Assembly: GCA_049611965.1 (NCBI GenBank)
Contig: JBMZBC010000020.1
Span: 1 to 36,822, forward strand
Length of the DNA: 36,822 nucleotides
Direction: 5' to 3'
Origin: UBA10364 sp049611965
Lineage (GTDB): Bacteria > Bacteroidota > Bacteroidia > Flavobacteriales > Schleiferiaceae
The notes under the pieces are model-generated. The model saw only the letters and a list, made by a program, of their open reading frames with translations. It made no database searches and was not told the origin of the DNA. The first letter of the stretch is position 1; each line of letters starts with the position of its first letter. This document shows positions 1 to 8,262 of this stretch, in pieces. A program made the position numbers and the translations under genes.

Positions 1-2
1 TG

Positions 3-2192
3 GATTACACGCCAGGCGAAAACAATCCAATCCTTGCAAACTACACCTCAAACTTCTATGACTTTGTGGATCAAAACTTGATCTTCAACAGAGCTCGCTC
101 GCTAGAGGATATTCGTGCTGGTGGTGGTCTTTTAAATGGTGACCAGCCATCGTCAGTGTATGGTTTATGGGGGAATGTCGGTGCAAACCAGGCATCTTAC
201 GGAAAGACGTTAAACGACCAGTTCCGTATTACTGCCTCCTCAACTTTTGACATCAAAGACCACTCGCTAATTGTGGGTGTGGAGTACGAACAACGTTTCG
301 ACCGTTCTTACAGCGTAGGGGCAACTGGACTGTGGACATTGATGCGTCTATTGCAAAACGACGCCATCCGCGAATTGGACCTAAACAATCCAATAGCTTC
401 TTACGACAACAATGGTGTATTCCAGGATACTTTGAACTACCCGCGTTTGTTTGATGCGGACAAGCCAAGAACGTTTGATCGCAATTTGCGTGAAACCCTA
501 GGATTAGATCCTAACGGTACGGATTGGCTGGATATCGACTCTTACGATCCATCAACGTTCTCGTTGGATATGTTCTCTGCAAATGAATTGTTGAACATTG
601 GTTCGAGCCAATACATTGGTTACTACGGTTTCGATTATTTAGGAAACAGATTGACTACGCGTCCATCGTTAACAGATTTCTTTGCTACAGACGCTCAGGG
701 AAATTCACAACGTCTCATTGGTGCATTTGAACCTATTTACATGGCAGGTTATATCCAAGACCAGTTTACCTACGAAGACCTCTTCTTTAATATTGGTGTC
801 CGTGTAGACCGTTTTGATGCTAACCAGCCAGTTCTTGCAGACCCTTATGTATTGTATCCAGCATATTCTGTCGGAGATCTTGGTGCAACAACCCTAGCAG
901 GTTATGACGTACCGGAAGGTATTAGTAACGATGCGGTAGTTTATGTTGACGATCAGGAAAACCCTTCGGCTATTGTAGGTTACCGCGAAGGAACTACCTG
1001 GTACACTGCAGACGGGGAGGTTGAAGCAAACCCAAAAAACATTGCGGATTTAAGTGGTGGTATTAAGCCATTCTTAAAGAATCCGGGCATTGAAGACCAG
1101 AAATTAGCAGTTACTGCCAATGAAAGTTTCAAAGACTACACGCCGCAGGTTACGGTGAGTCCACGTATTTCGTTCCAGTTCCCTATTTCGGATGAGGCGG
1201 AATTCTTCGCGCACTACGATATCATGGTACAACGTCCGGATCCTGGGGTAAACAGAATGAACCCTATCACCTTCTTACAGTTGGAGAACGGTAATAACGG
1301 CGGCCTATTGTCTAATCCAGATTTGAAACCACAGCGTACTACGGATTACGAAATTGGTTTCCGTCAGAAATTGAACGACAATAGTGCACTTAAATTGAGT
1401 GCCTTCTACCGCGAGATGCGCGACATGATGCAGTCGTTTAGTTTCACTGAGGCTTATCCAGTAACCTACATCGCTTTTGGAAACTTGGATTTCGGTACAG
1501 TAAAAGGGTATACAGTCCAGTATGATTTGCGTCGTACAGGCAATGTTCGATTGAATGCAAACTACACGCTGCAGTTTGCTGATGGTACCGGTTCAAGTTC
1601 TACGTCGGGTGCAAACATTGCCCGTTCAGGACAGCCAAACTTGCGTTATATCCTTCCGTTATCGTACGACTCACGCCACCAAGTGGTTATGAACATGGAC
1701 TACCGCTACGGTGGAGGACCAGCATACAACGGTCCTGTATGGTTCGGAAAGCGCGTGCTTGAAAACGCCGGTCTGAATTTAGTAGTGAATGCCAACTCGG
1801 GTACTCCATATACGCGTCGTGTTCTTGCCTACGGTTTGACAGATGCACAAACGCCAATGACTGGTAACATCAACGGTTCTCGTCTACCATGGAGCTTCCG
1901 TGTGGATGCAACGGCCAACAAGGTGTGGAACTTCAACGAAGGCCCATTGAGCAACTTTGAGATCTACGTTCAAATGCTGAACGTTCTGAATACGCAAAAT
2001 GTATTAGGTGTATATCCTTACACAGGATCACCTAGTGATGACGGTTACTTGAGTTCACCTCAAGGTCAAAACGCGATTCAATTCCAAGCGAGCGCACAAT
2101 CGTTCGCAGATTTGTACAACATCAGCTTGGCAAACCCTGGTTTGTTCAGCTTGCCACGTCGTATCCGTCTAGGTTTACGCATTGGACTATAA
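3..2192 (+). CDS. TonB-dependent receptor, C-terminal part (5' end outside window)
   Basis: This is the beta-barrel part of an outer-membrane TonB-dependent receptor, a family that imports ligands or moves proteins using TonB energy. The reading frame is open from base 3, so the gene starts upstream of the window; the GTG at 66 is not the true start. The roughly 729 residues are rich in alternating aromatic and polar strands. They include a typical late-barrel motif, NPDLKPQRTTDYEIGF, around bases 1315-1362, and end in RRIRLGLRIGL, a last strand suited to BAM insertion. The plug domain and any carboxypeptidase-like regulatory domain would be upstream. The stop lies 25 bases before the next gene, a giant secreted protein, and a PorV-like barrel follows, so the three probably form an operon. 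The ligand cannot be told from the sequence. The class call is firm; a protein-export role is inference from context. Confidence 0.88.
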   Translation, partial: DYTPGENNPILANYTSNFYDFVDQNLIFNRARSLEDIRAGGGLLNGDQPSSVYGLWGNVGANQASYGKTLNDQFRITASSTFDIKDHSLIVGVEYEQRFDRSYSVGATGLWTLMRLLQNDAIRELDLNNPIASYDNNGVFQDTLNYPRLFDADKPRTFDRNLRETLGLDPNGTDWLDIDSYDPSTFSLDMFSANELLNIGSSQYIGYYGFDYLGNRLTTRPSLTDFFATDAQGNSQRLIGAFEPIYMAGYIQDQFTYEDLFFNIGVRVDRFDANQPVLADPYVLYPAYSVGDLGATTLAGYDVPEGISNDAVVYVDDQENPSAIVGYREGTTWYTADGEVEANPKNIADLSGGIKPFLKNPGIEDQKLAVTANESFKDYTPQVTVSPRISFQFPISDEAEFFAHYDIMVQRPDPGVNRMNPITFLQLENGNNGGLLSNPDLKPQRTTDYEIGFRQKLNDNSALKLSAFYREMRDMMQSFSFTEAYPVTYIAFGNLDFGTVKGYTVQYDLRRTGNVRLNANYTLQFADGTGSSSTSGANIARSGQPNLRYILPLSYDSRHQVVMNMDYRYGGGPAYNGPVWFGKRVLENAGLNLVVNANSGTPYTRRVLAYGLTDAQTPMTGNINGSRLPWSFRVDATANKVWNFNEGPLSNFEIYVQMLNVLNTQNVLGVYPYTGSPSDDGYLSSPQGQNAIQFQASAQSFADLYNISLANPGLFSLPRRIRLGLRIGL

Positions 2193-2217
2193 TTAAAAAG
2201 CATTCGAAAAACAGCAT

Positions 2218-5200
2218 ATGAAAAGAGTATATCTCCTTTTACTTTCAGCCGCTTTTACACTGCCACTTTCAGCCCGTGAGGTTCAAGGTGCCAGCGAGAA
2301 TTCAGGTAGTGCCAATACCGGTTCTATGAAAACAGTCGAAGAACTTTGTCAGCCTTCAAAGGCCCAGAGTGATTTGAGCATCAACAACGTTCGTGCGACC
2401 ATCCTAGGTGGTGGTGATATGTGGTGGGATTTGAACACCGCACGCTACGAAGTACCAAAGGGATCGAACAAGCACTCTATGTTTGCCGGTTCATTGTGGC
2501 TTGGTGGTGTAGATGAAGGTAACCAGTTGAAATTGGCAGCAATGACCTACCGTCAGTCGGGTAACGATTACTGGCCAGGTCCGCTAACTACTGATGGTAC
2601 TGCTTCGACCAACAAAGAAATCTGTGATAAGTACGATCGCCATTGGATCATTTACCGTGAAGAGGTAGATGTGCACAAAGCGTGGTTGGAATGTTTGGAC
2701 GATCCAAACTGTAATGATGCAGAGCTCTTCCCGGGGTACGAAAGCCAGATTCCACAAAGCATTAAAGATTGGCCAGGTAACGGTGTAGACGGCGAGTTGC
2801 CGTACCAATTGGCTCCATTCATTGACCGTGATGGTGATGGTGTTTACGATTACTTGGTAGACTACCCGGCATACGATATAGACAAAGAGTACGACTGTCG
2901 TGACAAGGAAACTGATGTTCTTTACGGTGACCAAACCATCTGGTGGGTATACAATGACCGTGGGAACGTTCACACAGAATCACAGGCAGGTGCCCTAGGT
3001 TTCGAAATCCGTGCGCAAGCGTTTGCTTTCTCAACCAACGATGAAGTGAACAACATGACGTTCAACAACTATCGTATTATTAACCGTTCTACGTTCCGTC
3101 TGACCAATACGTACTTCTCAACGTGGTTTGATCCAGATTTAGGGAACTACACGGATGATATTATTGGTTGTGATATCGCTCGTGGTCTTGGATACTGTTA
3201 CAACTCAGATACTGAAGATGAAGGTGCATTGGGTTACGGATTGAATCCACCTGCTGTAGGTTTCGACTTCTTCCAAGGTCCTTTCGCAGATTACTACGAC
3301 GGACTGGATAATGACCGTGACGGTTGTGTGGACGGTGTTAAAGATCCTGAAACAGGTATTTGTGTTGCTGAAGATCCAGCAACGGGTGTGAACGAGCGTA
3401 TCATTATGAGCCAGTTCATGTACTACAACAACACATCGTCAAATATCTCGGGTAACCCTGATAATGCAACGCATTTCTACAACTACATGCGTGCACTTTG
3501 GAAGAACGGTTCAGAGTTGATTATTGAAACGCCTTCAGGTGCGGGTGACCTTGGTAACGGTGATGGTTTTGTTGCTTCAGGTAACGGTACTTCAACACGT
3601 TTTGCTTACCCAGGTATGTCTTACGATACTACGGGAGCGTACCCTCCATATTCACCAGTAGATTGGTGGGAGAGCCCAGCGAACAAAGAAGATAAGCGTG
3701 GTCTCCACAGTGCAGGTCCGTTCTCTTTGGCACCAGGTGCTTTGAACTTTGTAACTACAGGGGTAGTTTGGGAGCGTGATCTTATCAATAATGATCTATT
3801 TGCTTCTGTAGAGAAGGTGATCATTGCAGACGATAAAGCGCAGAAGCTGTTCGATAACTGTTTCCAAGTGTTGAACGGTCCAGATGCACCGGACGTAACT
3901 GCTCAAGAGCTTGACCGTGAGGTGATCTTGAAATTAACCTACGGCCCAGGTTCCAATAACGCAGGCTTTAGCTACCGCGAACGTGATCCGCTAATCACAG
4001 TTAGCCCTGACGATCGTGATTCAATCTTGAACGCAAATCCGGATTACTTTGATTACAAGTTCGAAGGTTTCCAGATTTTCCAATTGGCAAATTCAGACGT
4101 AAGTATCTCTGATATCTACGATCCTACGCAAAGCCGTATGGTTGCTCAATGCGATATCAAGAACGGTCTAACGCAGCTCATCAACTGGGAGGTAGATCCA
4201 GACCTGAATGCATTGGTACCGCAAGACATGACTTTGCAGTCTAACAATGAAGGTATCTTTACTTCGTTCCAGATTACGGAAGACCAATTTGCTACGGGTG
4301 ATCGTACGCTAATCAATCACAAAGAATACTACTTCACTGTGATTGCTTACGGCCAAAACCAATACTTAGAGTTTAATCCGACTACTGCTTCAGGTGGACA
4401 GAAGATTCCATTCCTTGCAGGTCGTCGTAACATTAAAACATATACAGTAATCCCTCACCAGATTGATTCTGAAAAAGGCGGTACGGTACAGGTAGCTCAA
4501 TACGGAGACGGTCCTATCATTAAACGCCTTGATGGTGTAGGTAATGGTGGTACTGAACTTGAACTACTTCCTGAAGAGGTAGATGCAATCATGAGTGGTA
4601 ACTCTGACGGTCAGCCTTCGTACATGGGCGGTATGGGACCTGTAGCTATCAAAGTGGTTGATCCACTCGAGGTGAAAGACGGTCTATACACCTTGACTTT
4701 TGACGCTGCAAATGCAACGGCCAACTGGGAAATTACGGATGGAACAGGTACTGTAATTGCGGAATCTGATACAACTATCTCGTTCTACAACGAGCAAATC
4801 ATCCCAGATTTAGGATTGTCTGTAGCTGTTCAGCAAGCGCCAACACCTGGTGGTGATGATGAAGGTTCGTACGACAATGGTGTGATTTTCTCTGAGATAA
4901 TTTACGACGACCCTTCGAAAGAGTGGTGGTCGGGTATCAAGGACGATAAATCGTACACACCGTACAACTGGATTCTAGCGGGTACTAACAGTTTCCCAAC
5001 AGAGGAACCTGCAACGTTGTATCCAGATCAAGACGGTGATGCCAAAGGATACTTTGAAAACATCGTGGATGGTACTTGGGGACCGTATATGTATGCTTCA
5101 GGAAATAACCGTGTGGATGTTAACGGCTATCCAAACTACGGTATGGGTCCAGCGGTGACTATCGGACGTAACTTGAACGATGCTGCAAATCTCCATTCTG

Positions 5201-6246
5201 TGGACATTGTATTTACGCAAGACAGAAGCAAATGGACTCGCGTACCAGTATTCGAGCTTGCTGAAGAAGTAGGTTTGAGTGAGCACGGTGATAAGAAACT
5301 GACTCAGCGTCAGGATACTTCTTGGACGCTTAACAATGGCAACCTTGTACAAGATCCAAACATGGCACCGGGTTGGTCGTACTTTCCAGGTTACGCTATT
5401 GACGTAGAATCTGGCAAGCGACTATCAATGGCCTTTGGTGAAAACTCATGGTTGCCAGGTGAAAACGGTAACGACATGTTATGGAACCCAACAGACCGCG
5501 AGTTCTTGCCGCCGGGCAACACAGTTAATGGTGGTTACGTATTTGGTGGCCAGCATTACATCTATGTGTTTGCGGACGAAGATAAAATCTCTGGAAGCAA
5601 TGTAGACCTTTCTTACTCTGGTCAAAACATCAATAACTGGCCATTGAAGGATTTGATGGAAGACCTAGTGAAGACGGGTGGTTTAGGTAACATTGCCAAG
5701 GCTAATTTCTGGAGAGCTTGTCGTTGGATTGGTATGCCAACACTTCGTCAAGGATTGGATTTTGACCCTTATACAGAGCTTCCGACAGAAACACGTGTAC
5801 GCATTCGTATGAACGCAGCGTATCAGAACAGTCAGTTAGCTGATGCTCCGAACGGTGGTCTACCACAATTCCAGTTCAATACGTCAAACATTGCAACGAA
5901 GACCTTTATTGACTCAGTAGGTTCGAGTGCTCTGGAGACCATTCGTGTGGTGCCGAATCCATACTACGGATTTAGTGCGTACGAAGGTTCGCAGTTGGAT
6001 AACATTGTGAAGATTACCAACCTTCCTGAAACTTGTACAATCAGCATCTTCTCGACTTCGGGGACTCTCGTACGTCAGTTGAGAAAGGACAACTCACTCA
6101 CGTTTATTGAGTGGGATCTGAAGAATACATACAACGTTCCTATTGCATCTGGTGTATACATCATACATGTTGATGCTGGCGAATTGGGCGAGAAGGTTGT
6201 GAAGTGGTTCGGTGCACTCCGTCCAGTAGATTTGAACTCATTCTAA
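2218..6246 (+). CDS. Giant secreted protein with FN3-like region and T9SS-like C-terminal domain
   Basis: The 1342-residue product begins with a clear signal peptide (MKRVYLLLLSAAFTLPLSA). A Trp- and Gly-rich block at residues 64-125 contains GGGDMWWDL and FAGSLWLGG. Three Asp-rich loops look like Ca-binding type-3/dockerin loops: DRDGDGVYD at 203, DNDRDGCVD at 364 and DQDGD at 937. Residues near 703-712 (EYYFTVIAYG) resemble a fibronectin-III strand. Many cysteines suggest disulfides after export. The end, from PNP at 1246, resembles the immunoglobulin-like sorting domain of type IX secretion substrates (GTLVRQL, then ASGVYIIHV), but continues into an extra tail, VKWFGALRPVDLNSF. From memory, similar uncharacterised proteins occur in other Bacteroidota; I cannot confirm this here. 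No catalytic motif was recognised. It sits between the TonB receptor (25-base gap) and a PorV-like barrel (12-base gap). Export is well supported; function is unknown. Confidence 0.85.
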   Translation: MKRVYLLLLSAAFTLPLSAREVQGASENSGSANTGSMKTVEELCQPSKAQSDLSINNVRATILGGGDMWWDLNTARYEVPKGSNKHSMFAGSLWLGGVDEGNQLKLAAMTYRQSGNDYWPGPLTTDGTASTNKEICDKYDRHWIIYREEVDVHKAWLECLDDPNCNDAELFPGYESQIPQSIKDWPGNGVDGELPYQLAPFIDRDGDGVYDYLVDYPAYDIDKEYDCRDKETDVLYGDQTIWWVYNDRGNVHTESQAGALGFEIRAQAFAFSTNDEVNNMTFNNYRIINRSTFRLTNTYFSTWFDPDLGNYTDDIIGCDIARGLGYCYNSDTEDEGALGYGLNPPAVGFDFFQGPFADYYDGLDNDRDGCVDGVKDPETGICVAEDPATGVNERIIMSQFMYYNNTSSNISGNPDNATHFYNYMRALWKNGSELIIETPSGAGDLGNGDGFVASGNGTSTRFAYPGMSYDTTGAYPPYSPVDWWESPANKEDKRGLHSAGPFSLAPGALNFVTTGVVWERDLINNDLFASVEKVIIADDKAQKLFDNCFQVLNGPDAPDVTAQELDREVILKLTYGPGSNNAGFSYRERDPLITVSPDDRDSILNANPDYFDYKFEGFQIFQLANSDVSISDIYDPTQSRMVAQCDIKNGLTQLINWEVDPDLNALVPQDMTLQSNNEGIFTSFQITEDQFATGDRTLINHKEYYFTVIAYGQNQYLEFNPTTASGGQKIPFLAGRRNIKTYTVIPHQIDSEKGGTVQVAQYGDGPIIKRLDGVGNGGTELELLPEEVDAIMSGNSDGQPSYMGGMGPVAIKVVDPLEVKDGLYTLTFDAANATANWEITDGTGTVIAESDTTISFYNEQIIPDLGLSVAVQQAPTPGGDDEGSYDNGVIFSEIIYDDPSKEWWSGIKDDKSYTPYNWILAGTNSFPTEEPATLYPDQDGDAKGYFENIVDGTWGPYMYASGNNRVDVNGYPNYGMGPAVTIGRNLNDAANLHSVDIVFTQDRSKWTRVPVFELAEEVGLSEHGDKKLTQRQDTSWTLNNGNLVQDPNMAPGWSYFPGYAIDVESGKRLSMAFGENSWLPGENGNDMLWNPTDREFLPPGNTVNGGYVFGGQHYIYVFADEDKISGSNVDLSYSGQNINNWPLKDLMEDLVKTGGLGNIAKANFWRACRWIGMPTLRQGLDFDPYTELPTETRVRIRMNAAYQNSQLADAPNGGLPQFQFNTSNIATKTFIDSVGSSALETIRVVPNPYYGFSAYEGSQLDNIVKITNLPETCTISIFSTSGTLVRQLRKDNSLTFIEWDLKNTYNVPIASGVYIIHVDAGELGEKVVKWFGALRPVDLNSF

Positions 6247-6258
6247 GAGAGAATAAAA

Positions 6259-7302
6259 ATGAATATGAAGAAATACATCATTGCATTTTGCGCACTGTCC
6301 CTAGTAGGGACTGTACAGGCGGGTAATCCGCAGCGTGCAGGCTCGGCAGGTGCTTCAGAATTATTGATAAACCCATTTGCTCGTTCATCGGGTTGGGGCT
6401 CTGTAAATGTTGCTGGAGCAAGCGGTATGGATGCCTCATTCATAAACATTGCAGGTATAGCGGCAATGGAGGGCAATACTCAAGTTACCTTCAACAACAC
6501 ACAGTGGTTGGTTGGTGCCGGCATCCAAATGAACGGTGCAACACTAGTGCAGCGCGTAAGCGATGTGGGTGTCATCAACATGGGAATTAGCGCATTTGAT
6601 TACGGCGAATGGGAAGTGACTACAACGGACCAGCCAGAAGGTACTGGCGCGACAATCTCTCCACAGAGTATCGTGATCAACCTAGGTTATGCACAGAAGT
6701 TTACAGAAAACATCTATGGTGGTGCTAACGTAAAAATCTACAGCAGTTCGATTTCTAACTTGAATACGAGTGGTGTATGTTTCGACGCGGGTGTTCAGTA
6801 CCGCACAGGTATTGATGACCGATTCAAATTTGGAATCACTTTGCGTAACGTTGGGCCAGGTATCACGTACGAAGGTGACGGTTTAGGGGTAACTCTTCCA
6901 GTTCCTACCTATGGTGTTGCTTACACACAGACATTTGAAAGCCGCTCTGCGATTTTCGAGCTCCCAACAGCATTGAGCATTGGCGGTTCGTACGACTGGT
7001 TGCTTGAGAATGGAAAGGTAACGGGTGCATTGAACTTTACATCTAATGCATTTGAAAAGGATACCTACCATGCAGGTGTGCAATACAGTCTTAAAGATTT
7101 ATTCCAAGTTCGCGTCGGTTACGTTGCAAGAGACAACCGTGCCGACGGTATCGGTACTTCTGCCATCTCAGGAATTTGCGGTGGATTCAGCTTTAATGTA
7201 CCTACAAGCGACGACGGTTCTTTCGCTATTGATTATGCCTACCGTGGTACCACTTCGGCGTTTAGTGGCATCCACACTATCGGAACAAGAATCAACTTGT
7301 AA
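6259..7302 (+). CDS. PorV/PorQ-family outer-membrane beta-barrel protein
   Basis: The 347-residue protein has a signal peptide (MKKYIIAFCALSLVGTVQA, preceded by an extra MN). Its N-terminal region matches the PorV/PorQ (UPF0164) pattern: GSAGASELLINPFARSSGWG, then a Gly-rich stretch naming an 'N-I-A-G' turn near residue 65, followed by repeated amphipathic strands to the end (HTIGTRINL). In the type IX system, PorV shuttles substrates from the SprA/Sov channel to the attachment machinery. This copy is not linked to core T9SS genes but directly follows the giant protein carrying a T9SS-like C-terminal domain. A dedicated shuttle or anchor role is therefore plausible but inferred. ATG 6259 and ATG 6265 are both possible starts; the second gives the cleaner signal peptide. 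An antisense frame and a short forward frame inside this gene are shadows. Confidence 0.8.
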   Translation: MNMKKYIIAFCALSLVGTVQAGNPQRAGSAGASELLINPFARSSGWGSVNVAGASGMDASFINIAGIAAMEGNTQVTFNNTQWLVGAGIQMNGATLVQRVSDVGVINMGISAFDYGEWEVTTTDQPEGTGATISPQSIVINLGYAQKFTENIYGGANVKIYSSSISNLNTSGVCFDAGVQYRTGIDDRFKFGITLRNVGPGITYEGDGLGVTLPVPTYGVAYTQTFESRSAIFELPTALSIGGSYDWLLENGKVTGALNFTSNAFEKDTYHAGVQYSLKDLFQVRVGYVARDNRADGIGTSAISGICGGFSFNVPTSDDGSFAIDYAYRGTTSAFSGIHTIGTRINL

Positions 7303-7324
7303 TAAGAAAGATTTTATACCTTTG
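7297..7324 (+). promoter_or_regulatory. Candidate Bacteroidota-type promoter for greA
   Basis: TACCTTTG at 7317-7324 is an exact match to the Bacteroidota -7 box TAnnTTTG. CTTG at 7296-7299 can serve as the -33 element, with a 17-base spacer. The inferred transcription start, near 7328-7331, lies just before a terminator-like hairpin. The boxes are visible in the sequence; promoter activity is inferred. Confidence 0.5.
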
Positions 7325-7334
7325 AATTAAGAGA

Positions 7335-7358
7335 GAGGCCTTCTGTGGCCTCTTTTTT
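7335..7358 (+). terminator. Intrinsic terminator after the PorV-like gene
   Basis: GAGGCC (7335-7340) and GGCCTC (7347-7352) form a perfect 6-bp stem around a 6-base loop and are followed directly by six T's (7353-7358). It lies 32 bases after the stop at 7302 and before greA. It should end transcription of the three-gene surface cassette. Because the candidate greA promoter lies upstream of it, it could also sit at the very 5' end of the greA leader. Confidence 0.8.
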
Positions 7359-7376
7359 AGTCAAAACCTATTCGTT

Positions 7377-7853
7377 ATGTCAGCAGTAAGTTATTATACC
7401 GCAGAAGGACTTAAAAAGCTTAAGGAGGAACTTGAGCAGATGAAGACTATTGAGCGTCCAAAAATCTCTCAGCAGATTGCAGAGGCCCGTGATAAAGGAG
7501 ATTTGAGTGAGAACGCAGAGTACGATGCTGCGAAAGAGGCTCAAGGTCTACTCGAGATGAAGATTAGTAAGCTTGAAGATGTGCTCGCAAATGCCCGCAT
7601 CTTGAGTGAAGAAAATATCGATCTCAGCAAAGTTGGTGTCCTGACGAAGGTGAAGATCAAGAACCTTGCGAACAGTGCAACCATGGAGTACTCACTTGTC
7701 GCCGAAAAAGAAGCGGATATTCGCAAGAACAAGATCTCTGTAAGCAGTCCTATCGGAAAAGGTTTATTGGGTAAAAAAGTAGGGGAGACCGCCGAAATTC
7801 AAGTGCCTCGTGGGGTAATGAGTTTTGAAATACTTGAAATCTCTATGGCCTAG
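7377..7853 (+). CDS. greA: Transcription elongation factor GreA
   Basis: GreA rescues backtracked RNA polymerase by stimulating cleavage of the nascent RNA 3' end through the secondary channel. The 158-residue length is standard. The N-terminal coiled coil spans about residues 8-75 and carries the tip motif GDLSENAEYDAA, with the acidic residues D42 and E45 that coordinate catalytic Mg2+. The C-terminal FKBP-like domain ends in EIQVPRGVMSFEILEI, the typical GreA finish. The HIT-family gene starts four bases after the stop, so the two are probably co-transcribed. The start is the only in-frame ATG matching the family N-terminus. Identification is secure. Confidence 0.97.
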   Translation: MSAVSYYTAEGLKKLKEELEQMKTIERPKISQQIAEARDKGDLSENAEYDAAKEAQGLLEMKISKLEDVLANARILSEENIDLSKVGVLTKVKIKNLANSATMEYSLVAEKEADIRKNKISVSSPIGKGLLGKKVGETAEIQVPRGVMSFEILEISMA

Positions 7854-7857
7854 AACT

Positions 7858-8262
7858 ATGGCCAGCATCTTCACGAAAATCATCAACGGAGAAATCCCAT
7901 GTTATAAGGTGGCGGAAGACGATAAAAACATCGCTTTCCTCGATATCCGTCCTATAAAAAGAGGTCACACCTTATGTGTGCCAAAGCTTGAGGTCGATGA
8001 GCTTTATGAGTTGCCAGCGAATGATTACCAAAGCCTCATGGCGTTTTCGCAGCGTGTTGCTCAGAGTTTGAAGCGCGTGGTGCCTTGCAAAAGAATAGGT
8101 TCCTTGGTCTTGGGTATGGAAGTGCCGCATGCACATTTGCATTTGGTACCCATAAATGCTGAACATGAATTAAGCTTTGCTAATGCGCAATCCGGAGTCC
8201 CTCAAGAGGAGATGATCGCACTTGCTCGTGCTATTTCAGACGATCTGGATTCTGTTGAATAA
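7858..8262 (+). CDS. HIT-family (histidine triad) nucleotide hydrolase
   Basis: This small 134-residue HIT protein probably hydrolyses adenosine phosphoramidate or related nucleotide conjugates, as HinT-type enzymes do. The histidine triad is intact: HAHLHLVP gives H91, H93 and H95, with H93 the expected nucleophile. The N-terminus (IFTKIINGEIPCYKVAEDD) and FLDIRPIKRGHTLCVPK also match the family. A start at 7825 would overlap greA and add 11 unrelated residues, so ATG 7858 is preferred. Its 3' end overlaps the convergent ruvC by 32 bases, and no terminator is visible between them. The physiological substrate is unknown. Confidence 0.93.
   Translation: MASIFTKIINGEIPCYKVAEDDKNIAFLDIRPIKRGHTLCVPKLEVDELYELPANDYQSLMAFSQRVAQSLKRVVPCKRIGSLVLGMEVPHAHLHLVPINAEHELSFANAQSGVPQEEMIALARAISDDLDSVE

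Noticed and set aside
66..68. GTG as the start of the first gene
   Set aside because: The frame is open back to base 3 and the sequence there continues barrel-like; the true start is upstream of the window.
2584..2973. 129-codon minus-strand open frame inside the giant-protein gene
   Set aside because: It lies wholly antisense to a strong signal-peptide-bearing gene and shows no domain, only a compositional mirror of its codons.
1..7302. Standard SusC/SusD polysaccharide utilisation locus
   Set aside because: No SusD-type lipoprotein, no glycoside hydrolase and no regulator next to the receptor.
7046..7330. 94-codon plus-strand frame at the end of the PorV-like gene
   Set aside because: It overlaps the real gene in another frame and has no signal or domain.
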